The notes under the pieces were generated by a model. It was given only the letters and a program-made list of their open reading frames with translations, was not told the DNA's origin and ran no database searches. Shown piece by piece: positions 57,334 to 64,000 of a DNA stretch of 64,000 nucleotides (positions within the stretch are counted from its first letter, which is position 1; each line of letters begins with the position of its first letter). The position numbers and the translations under genes were made by a program. Source of the DNA: Tritrichomonas musculus (taxonomy: Eukaryota; Parabasalia; Tritrichomonadida; Tritrichomonadidae); assembly GCA_039105265.1 (NCBI GenBank), contig JAPFFF010000015.1:3348001-3412000 (forward strand). The letters are read 5' to 3'.

Positions 57334-57738
57334 ATGCACAAAGATTCCAAAACATCAACTGAGTTACTTGAATATGAAAGAAAAGAAAAATTAGCCCATG
57401 AAAAACTAGTAGCTTTCCACCAAGTTAATAATTTCGCAAATAGAATAGGTATGTCCCCAATGAATTCTGATATAAAACCAATAGTACAAGAATTTATAAA
57501 TTTTTACGAAAATTTACCGAGTCACAGCAAAGAATTGTATCGAGAGGCACCTGATTTCAATTTCATCATCGGAATGATTGCTTATTATCTATCAAACGAA
57601 ACAAATATTGATACAATTAAGGATTTCTTTTTTTCAATCACTGGCAAAATAATGTCTGTTGAGAATGGAATACAATGCATTAAGCAGTCAAATTGCGAAA
57701 ACGCTTATTGGTTTTTAGACACATATGAAGAAAATTAA
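57334..57738 (+). CDS. Small protein of unknown function
   Basis: The 134-residue intact frame begins MHKDSKTSTELLEYERKEKL and is predicted mainly helical (KPIVQEFINFYENLPSHSKE; FNFIIGMIAYYLSNETNIDT). Two cysteines lie near the end (GIQCIKQSNCEN). No signal peptide, TM segment or recognised domain. No TCAYTW initiator is close to the ATG, so the start is uncertain. Composition is clearly protein-like compared with flanking DNA. Both neighbours are spacers. Confidence 0.55.
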   Translation: MHKDSKTSTELLEYERKEKLAHEKLVAFHQVNNFANRIGMSPMNSDIKPIVQEFINFYENLPSHSKELYREAPDFNFIIGMIAYYLSNETNIDTIKDFFFSITGKIMSVENGIQCIKQSNCENAYWFLDTYEEN

Positions 57739-58334
57739 TTGATATCTACTTAATTTTTTTCAACTATTCTTTGAATGCGCGAACTTTGATTGGAAATACT
57801 GGTAGGTTCGTTGGATTTATAATATTTTAAGCACTTTTTATTATTACTGTATCCTCAATAATAGTCATAATTATCTTTTTAACCATTCCTTAAGTATTAA
57901 AAATAAGGTCACTCAAAAAAATTTAAAAAGCATCGTTGATAAGGATTAAAAACTAATATTTTTTTTCTCTTCAAACTAGTTGATATGTTGACAAAGAAAG
58001 CAATTATAATGATGCTACTAAGTGGAATGCTATGTATATCGATTGACCGATTGAACTTTTCGATTATTAATAAATAATCAATTCTCATTTTCTTTTTTCT
58101 TTTTAAATTAATGCATAAATATAGCATAAATCTGATTGTTATTCAAAGATAAAATAACACTCTATATAAAACAAACGCAAATATGCAAATTTGTACATTT
58201 TTTTAATACAAACACAAAAATTCAAGAAGACCGATTAAAAATAATTCAAAAAAATCAGTAGACCATTAAAAAATTGAAAAATTGTGAGAACTATTTAAAA
58301 AATTTATAAACGGTGGCGAGAAATTAATAAAAAG
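57739..58334. other. Intergenic, no gene seen
   Basis: AT-rich spacer. The minus frame at 57909-58127 is Ile/Lys/Phe-rich and unconvincing. Confidence 0.45.
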
Positions 58335-58341
58335 TCATTTT
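58335..58341 (+). promoter_or_regulatory. Initiator TCATTTT before a 49-codon ORF
   Basis: TCATTTT, A+1 at 58337, 9 nt upstream of the ATG at 58346; consistent with a promoter for the short ORF. Confidence 0.4.
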
Positions 58342-58345
58342 CCAA

Positions 58346-58495
58346 ATGAACTTTAAAAAGAATTTGCAGACAATGAAAAAGATTCAATATTTATCACTTG
58401 CTGCAGATGTCTTTTTAGAAATTAAAAAAAGATGGCCAAAATACAGAGATTTGAAATTAGAAGTAAAACATAATGTTCTAATTATTACAGAATAA
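58346..58495 (+). CDS. Very short ORF (49 residues), unrecognised
   Basis: ATG at 58346 to TAA at 58493-58495. The product begins MNFKKNLQTMKKIQYLSLAA and ends KLEVKHNVLIITE: a basic helical start, RRW-like KKRWPKYRD in the middle, and a beta-like end. A fitting initiator and mixed composition support it, but it could equally be the 5' exon-like remnant or scrap of a larger gene. It overlaps the 3' end of the convergent ankyrin gene by 18 bp. Confidence 0.4.
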   Translation: MNFKKNLQTMKKIQYLSLAADVFLEIKKRWPKYRDLKLEVKHNVLIITE

Positions 58496-61400
58496 TTTCT
58501 TAATCATATCATCTTGAGTATATTCAATTGGCAATTTTCCTTCTTCATCTCTTACATCTAAATTGATTCCTTTCTGTGATAATAAAATCGATATTATATC
58601 AATATTTTTTGAGCTAATAGCTGTATGAAGTGCTGTTCTTTGTTTTGAAATTATTTTACGAATTTTTTTGGTTATTGTTTTTTGTTTATTTGCTTTTTTG
58701 TATTCATGATATTCAAAGAACTCATCATATTCTAATATATTCATGTTAATATCAATATTTTGGTGTGATAAAATAAGTTCAACTATTTCAATATTTCCTT
58801 TTATAACAGCACTTTGTAAAACTGTCTTTTCTACTTTCAAATATTTCGATTCATCAATTAAATGACATGAATCAGTTAAAACAAGATTAATATCAATATT
58901 TTGATTATCTAATAAAAGCTTTATAATTTCAATAGATTCATTTTCAATTGCAATGCTTAACGCTGACATTTCAAAAGTTTTATTTTGTTCTGTAATAATT
59001 TGTTTAAAATTAACATCAATGTCTTGTCTCTTTAATAAATGATATAATATTGGAAAATTATTTTTTTCAACTGCTTTAATTAACTCATTTGATTCTATTT
59101 TAGTATCGTTATTAAATGATTTATATGAATATGTTTTCCAATCAATAGATGGCATTAATAACAATTGACTAATAATTTTTATATTTTCTTTTTCAACAGC
59201 ATCATATAATGGTGTCTTTTCAACTGTAATTTGGTCTTTGTATTCAATTGATTTAATGTTAATATCTATGTTTGGATCTTTTAACAATAGTTTAATTATT
59301 TCAATATTTTCTTTTTCAACTGCAATTGATAAAGCACTCTTTTCAGATCTATATAATAATTGATGGTTTTTCTTATCAAATTTTTCTTCAATTTTTCTAT
59401 TATTTACATCAATTGTTTGCATTTTCAATAAAAATTTAATCATTTCTACATTTTCTTTTTCAACAGAAGCAATAAATTCATTTGTTCGAATTTTATGCGT
59501 GTCATCCATTGATTTGTATGAAAATAACACTTTTTTACTCGACTTTGAAAGCAATTCTTTCATTATTTCATAATTTTCATTTTCATAGGCAACAAATAAT
59601 GGTGTTTTAGTTATAATTAAATCATCTTGCGTTATTGTTGAATTAATATCAATGTCAATTTTTGGATGAGTCAATAAAATCTTAACCATTTCTAGATTGT
59701 TTTTTTCAACAGCAATAAATAATGCATTTTTATATATCTTTTTGTATATTGTTTCATCTGAAAACAAATAATTTATGTTAATTTCTGGTCTTGTTAACAA
59801 AAGCTTAATTATTTCTAAATTCTCTTTTTCAGCAGCCACAATATATTCATTTTTACAAAATGTTGTTATAAATGAATTATTTGGTTTAGTTAAAATAAGT
59901 TTAACTAATTCAACATTTTCATTTTCAACAGCCAAAAATAAAGCGCTTTTTACATCATATTTATCAGAAAGAGGACGTTTTTCTCTTAAATCAATGCTCA
60001 CGTCGATCTTTTCATTTTCTAACAAAAGTTTAGCTAGAAGAGTGTTATTTTTTTCAAGTGCAAAATGTAATGGTGTTTTATTAGAACATGATTCATCGTT
60101 ATATATACAGTTAATATCAATGTTTGGCAAAGCTAATAAAGTCTTAAAAATTTCAATGTTCCCATTTTCAGAAGCAGCATGTAACAAACTACATTCTTTA
60201 TATATATATTTACCATATACTGCTTGGTTTATTAATTCAATTGTTGGATCTGTTTTTGGATTCGATAATAACAAATTAACTATCGTGTGATTGCCATCTT
60301 CAACAGCCAAAAACAATGAATTCAGTGATTCAATTTCTAAGTCATATTTTATTCGTTTCAAAAACTTGATGTTTGGATCAATAAGATCTATTAAAATTTC
60401 AACTATTTCTGTCTTCCTCTTTAGTACTGCAATGTGCAGTAATGAAATATCAACTTCTTGATCTTTATAATTAATATGTTTAGTTTCATAGATTTCATCT
60501 TCTAATCGTTTGTTTTTGAAAAAGTAATTAACGACAAAAAAGTAATCAAATTCTATCAACTTTTGGAAAATATTAAAATCAACATTATCGATGATATTTA
60601 TATCTTTTTCTACAAAGTGGTTATAATTGTGGCATTGAAGGGTATAAAATGTCATATCTTGATTTTTATTTATATTATGGTTGTTTTGAAAGTAATTTGC
60701 TAATTCATTATGAAAACATTTGATTGATTCTTGGTAAATTTCATCTTTTGTTTGCCTTGATAGGTAAACCCGATTTTCTTCGAGAAAATGAATCATATCA
60801 GGATTTCTACCATGGACTGCATAAAGCCAAAGTGATGGTTTTAGAACAACATTATTTAAAAATAAATATTTCACTATTTGAATTGATCCAAAAAATGTTG
60901 CATATTCAATTAATGTTACGTTTTTGCATAATAAAAAAGAATTTGTTTCAAAAATAGAAGATGGAATTAAAGAATTTAGACGTAAGTTTGTTCTCGTGAC
61001 ATGTGATATAAAATCTTCAATTAAATCTTTTTGAATTAATTTGCAAATATATGATTCGTTTTCTCCAATTCTTCTATTTTCTATAAATATATCATCTGTT
61101 TTATGTTTTGGGTTACATATATTTTGCTCACAAATGAAAAATTCTGGATAATTTCTCCTGATATATTTTGCTTTTTTAAAATTTTGTAAAATGGAACTGT
61201 CCAGGTGAATCATCTTTTCTTCAAAAAGAAAAAGAAGAATTCTCTTGCTATTTTTGAAAATGTTGAAAATATCAAAGTTAGAAAAAAAATTTTGGATTTC
61301 GACTTGATAATGCTTGATAATTCCTTCAATTTTGCTTAAAAAGGAGACAGATCGATGATGGTTCTTTGATAATTTTGAAAGCCAATGGAGCAGTTCTTTT

Positions 61401-61558
61401 AATTGATATTTATTTGATCTAATATTTTGCTTATCCAAATATGATAATATTTGATCTTCATATTTTTCATTTAATTCATCATCAAGATATTCAAGAAGCT
61501 TAGATTGAACGTAATTTTGTATTTTTATATATTTTGTAAGATATTGCTTTGTTTCCAT
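58478..61558 (-). CDS. DUF3447-like N-terminus + ankyrin-repeat protein
   Basis: The 1026-residue protein has a lineage-type helical N-terminal domain (~1-210; METKQYLTKYIKIQNYVQSK, a pattern common in trichomonad DUF3447/ankyrin proteins), the signature TLIEYATFFGSIQIVKYLFL near 220-240, and then about 15 ankyrin repeats to the end (AVEKENIEIIKLLLKDPNID; TPLHFALEKNNTLLAKLLLE). Many repeats carry an inserted ~15-residue loop, giving a ~50-residue period. The last repeat reads RTALHTAISSKNIDIISILL. No signal peptide, TM or other domain, so it is a cytosolic scaffold by family. Stop is TAG. The ATG is preceded by TCATTC, a near-initiator. Confidence 0.85.
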   Translation of the reverse strand: METKQYLTKYIKIQNYVQSKLLEYLDDELNEKYEDQILSYLDKQNIRSNKYQLKELLHWLSKLSKNHHRSVSFLSKIEGIIKHYQVEIQNFFSNFDIFNIFKNSKRILLFLFEEKMIHLDSSILQNFKKAKYIRRNYPEFFICEQNICNPKHKTDDIFIENRRIGENESYICKLIQKDLIEDFISHVTRTNLRLNSLIPSSIFETNSFLLCKNVTLIEYATFFGSIQIVKYLFLNNVVLKPSLWLYAVHGRNPDMIHFLEENRVYLSRQTKDEIYQESIKCFHNELANYFQNNHNINKNQDMTFYTLQCHNYNHFVEKDINIIDNVDFNIFQKLIEFDYFFVVNYFFKNKRLEDEIYETKHINYKDQEVDISLLHIAVLKRKTEIVEILIDLIDPNIKFLKRIKYDLEIESLNSLFLAVEDGNHTIVNLLLSNPKTDPTIELINQAVYGKYIYKECSLLHAASENGNIEIFKTLLALPNIDINCIYNDESCSNKTPLHFALEKNNTLLAKLLLENEKIDVSIDLREKRPLSDKYDVKSALFLAVENENVELVKLILTKPNNSFITTFCKNEYIVAAEKENLEIIKLLLTRPEININYLFSDETIYKKIYKNALFIAVEKNNLEMVKILLTHPKIDIDINSTITQDDLIITKTPLFVAYENENYEIMKELLSKSSKKVLFSYKSMDDTHKIRTNEFIASVEKENVEMIKFLLKMQTIDVNNRKIEEKFDKKNHQLLYRSEKSALSIAVEKENIEIIKLLLKDPNIDINIKSIEYKDQITVEKTPLYDAVEKENIKIISQLLLMPSIDWKTYSYKSFNNDTKIESNELIKAVEKNNFPILYHLLKRQDIDVNFKQIITEQNKTFEMSALSIAIENESIEIIKLLLDNQNIDINLVLTDSCHLIDESKYLKVEKTVLQSAVIKGNIEIVELILSHQNIDINMNILEYDEFFEYHEYKKANKQKTITKKIRKIISKQRTALHTAISSKNIDIISILLSQKGINLDVRDEEGKLPIEYTQDDMIKKLFCNN

Positions 61559-61766
61559 CTGGAGTTGAATGAAAAAAATGTCTTATAAAATAATAAATTT
61601 TAAAATTTTCGGAAAATGACAATAATTTAAAAATTTTCCAATAAATCGCTAGATTTTTAAAATTTTCCAATAAATGAATTAGATTTTAAAATATCTAGAA
61701 TTCACACTTTTTGAAAATCTAATTTTGGAAAAAGTGCCATACTACTATTTCCTTTACTTAGTAAAG

Positions 61767-62184
61767 TATATTTCAAAGCAAATTGTATTGTAAGAGAAAA
61801 TGTGCTTATAAACCCACAAAAAGTTTAACTTTTTCTTTATATAAAAGTCCACATAAACAAAATTTGAAACAAAAAAAAATATTTTCAATAGTTAAAAAAA
61901 TAATTATATTTTAATCTTTTTATGGTACATAATTTTTACCGAAACTTACCGCCATCCGCGGGGTCTCGACTCGGCTTCGCCTCGCTCGACGCCCGCTAGG
62001 CGGTATGTAGTCTCGGTAAAAATTATGTAAAAATATAAAAAGATTAAAAATTAATATTTTTATACATATGAAAATATTTTTTTTTGTTTCAATTTTGTTT
62101 ATACGACTTTATAAATAAAGAAAAAGTTAAACTTTTTGTGGGTTTATAAGCACATTTTCTCTTATTATATTTCAAAGCAAATTG
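61767..62184. mobile_element. Foldback element with GC-rich core and 19-bp flanking direct repeat
   Basis: TATATTTCAAAGCAAATTG occurs at 61767-61785 and again, same orientation, at 62166-62184. Between them is a large inverted repeat. The left outer arm (from 61791, TAAGAGAAAATGTGC, onward through AAACCCACAAAAAGTTTAAC) matches the right arm ending at 62164 for ~50 bp without mismatch. After an imperfect AT-rich part the arms continue as AATCTTTTTAT and TAATTTTTACCGA into a GC core (61940-62005). The inner part is an inverted copy of the element at 56690-56832. No protein is encoded. It is probably a MITE or foldback transposon; a 19-bp duplication is unusually long. Confidence 0.75.
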
Positions 62185-62663
62185 ATTTCGAATTCAATTT
62201 TTTTTTAAAAGCATTGGCTAATTATCATTCAATTACCTTATTGACGGCTCATTTAAGATGATTTTTTTGGAAATATTTACAAGAAAATTCAATAAATATC
62301 GTCATTTTCGGTCTGAAAATAAAACAACTTAATAAATCGATTTTTTGCCGATTAGTTGAATTAGCTATAAATTTATAATAATTAATACATATATCTGAAT
62401 ATATAAATAAATTAATATTAGATTTTTATACATAACGATTTTTTATTTTTTTATTTTAAAAAAAAATAAATTTTATTTGAAATTATAGCATACAATTTTT
62501 ATAGGTGCAAAGTGGCATATTCAAAACCATATATATTTGACCATAACAGTTTTAAATTGACTATTGAAAATTTTTTATTAAAATCTTTAAAATTTTAAAA
62601 GTTATGCAACATAATATATATTAAATATTATTCTTTATTTATTCTAGTATTTATATTTTAAAT
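62185..62663. other. Intergenic, no gene seen
   Basis: AT-rich sequence with A/T runs; no frame supported. Confidence 0.5.
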
Positions 62664-62880
62664 AACATTTCCAGAAACCATTCTTGGTAAACTTTTTAAG
62701 CCAGAAGTTGAATTATATCTTAAATTGGCTGTTGAATTGTATGTTTTCTTTTCGTTAACATATAAAAATTGGATATAATTAATTATATCCTCATCTTGCA
62801 TGTTAAGATCAGCACATATCGACTCGCTGACGATATTCTTTAATTTATAATTTAGTAAAGGACCAACTTTTTTGCATTAA
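62664..62880 (-). pseudogene. Coding scrap, unrecognised
   Basis: The minus strand has a 71-codon open segment without a start: CKKVGPLLNYKLKNIVSESI, CADLNMQDEDIINYIQFLYV, NEKKTYNSTANLRYNSTSGL and RMVSGNVI before TAA. Composition is protein-like (Asp/Glu-rich helix, then Ser/Asn-rich tail). Upstream the frame is closed by TAA. Likely the 3' end of a lost gene. Confidence 0.35.
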
Positions 62881-64000
62881 ATTTTAAAATTTTTATATGT
62901 TTATTTGGCTGAAGATACAATTTTTCAGACAATTTTATTATTTTTGTTTCAAAAAATGAAAATATAATATCTTAAAACGTTATGTACAATGTTTAAATAT
63001 TAGTAAATAAATAATAATAATATAAATAATAGATAATGAAAAAATATGTTTTTGTATCAAGTAATCGTATGCATCTTAGTTTCCACCGTTCTTATAATTA
63101 TCATAATATATAAATAATTCGATTATTATAAATGAAATCAGTAAGGATGGAAAAGGATTCGTTGATTTCGTTCTCTCTGGTCACAATATTAGTCAAAAAG
63201 TTATCATCCAAAAGGTTTGAATGGATTTCTATGGTAATTTAAAAAGTTTGCCCCAAGCTAATTGAATCCGACTTTATGTTTATGTTGAATTAACAATCTT
63301 AAATAGTGAGTTTTTTGAATTTGTTTGAGCTTTAGGAAAAGACATTCTAAAATAATTATCTTTGCATGGTTTACTTTTCCACGTTGCGCTGGGATATAAC
63401 TAAGACTTGTTTTGTAAACTACTCTTATTTAGTTATTTTGTTGAGTTTATTTGCGTCTTTGGAAGAAATACTTTAAAAAAATAAATTAACCTTTTTGGTC
63501 AAAAAATTTTCATCTTTATTGGTCAATAATAAAATTCATATCATCAATGATATGAACTATACAAAAAATTGATAACATCATATAAGATCTCCAAATCCAC
63601 TCGAAAAACATGGCCTTTTTTTTATTTTATTTTCGAATAAATAAAAAAATGAAGAACATATAAAAAAACTAAAACTTTTGTCGACTCGTTCATCTTTAAA
63701 TTGATTTTTTCTTAAAAAAACATTTTTTTCTCATTATGCAATTTATGAGATTTGAATTAAGCACTTTCATGCTATTTTCAAATATGTTAATAATATGATA
63801 AAACAATATTAGACATGTATTAAACTTTGATGAGGTATTTTCTTTTGATCAAAAATTGCGAATTTTTGGATTTCATTTTTTTCTTGTTTTTCAGTAATAA
63901 AATTAAAATTATATTTTTTTGAATTTATATTTATGCTACAAATATTATATACATGATGATGGACTAATTTTTAATAAAAAATGATCAATATTCAAGCTTT
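62881..64000. other. Mostly gene-free to the window end
   Basis: No supported gene. A short plus-strand scrap at about 63130-63222 reads NEISKDGKGFVDFVLSGHNI then SQKVIIQKV before a stop; it is too short to classify. Confidence 0.4.

Noticed and set aside
1-64000. Spliceosomal introns
   Set aside because: I looked for GTAYGT with a downstream ACTAACACACAG-type branch/acceptor in frame breaks and found none; frame breaks are better explained by homopolymer indels and nonsense changes.

Overview
The window looks like nuclear DNA of a trichomonad (Parabasalia); a Tritrichomonas-like species is the best guess. The DNA is very AT-rich, coding regions are uninterrupted by recognisable introns, and several starts have a TCAYTW initiator 9-17 nt upstream of the ATG, as in trichomonad core promoters. 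The gene families also fit: BspA-type leucine-rich repeat (LRR_5) proteins, DUF3447-like/ankyrin proteins, protein kinases fused to Sel1 repeats, FS/FT-repeat surface proteins, a GTP-type PEPCK, a cytosolic-type alpha-amylase homologue and remnants of a GH3 glycosidase. The species call is inference from families and promoters, not from a database.

Layout. 1-310: ankyrin remnant. 979-8473: eEF1A-lysine-methyltransferase-like gene, a divergent pair of Hsp70-like genes and a C2-domain protein. 8608-11291: an unrecognised ~890-residue gene broken by frameshifts and stops. 12748-24353: a nest of paralogues with an intact kinase+20-repeat Sel1 gene, a Sel1-only gene, a decayed kinase+Sel1 pseudogene, an LRR gene with a frameshifted tail, an LRR scrap, a truncated kinase N-terminus ending at a 28-bp minisatellite, and a small secreted protein. 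24496-31936: a Gln-rich unknown protein, an RBR-type E3 gene split by one UAG, and a large BTB-like/LRR gene. 33360-36050: gene graveyard (ankyrin pieces, a GH3 gene whose two halves now point in opposite directions, two scraps). 36192-37991: PEPCK. 38677-41562 and 45977-49237: two surface proteins with different ectodomains but the same F(S/T)xS hexapeptide stalk, one TM segment and a short tail. Between them lie two short transposons with 8-bp target duplications and a GYPPQG-repeat protein. 49790-52267: small, mostly unrecognised or broken ORFs around a GC-rich hairpin. 53179-54669: alpha-amylase homologue lacking its catalytic Asp and Glu. 54670-64000: very AT-rich, with a small unknown gene, a 49-codon ORF, a large ankyrin gene, and two inverted copies of a GC-cored palindromic element, one flanked by a 19-bp direct repeat.

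How it fits together. Housekeeping metabolism is represented by PEPCK. Most other genes belong to expanded repeat families (LRR, ankyrin, Sel1, FS/FT stalk) that trichomonads use for surface display, scaffolding and signalling. The many broken copies and short mobile elements show duplication followed by decay. Most premature stops in the broken genes sit where a C-to-T change in CAA, CAG or CGA would explain them. The observations most worth following are the catalytically altered amylase, the shared stalk on unrelated ectodomains, the two 8-bp-TSD elements, the GC-cored foldback family and the RBR gene with its UAG and missing RING2.
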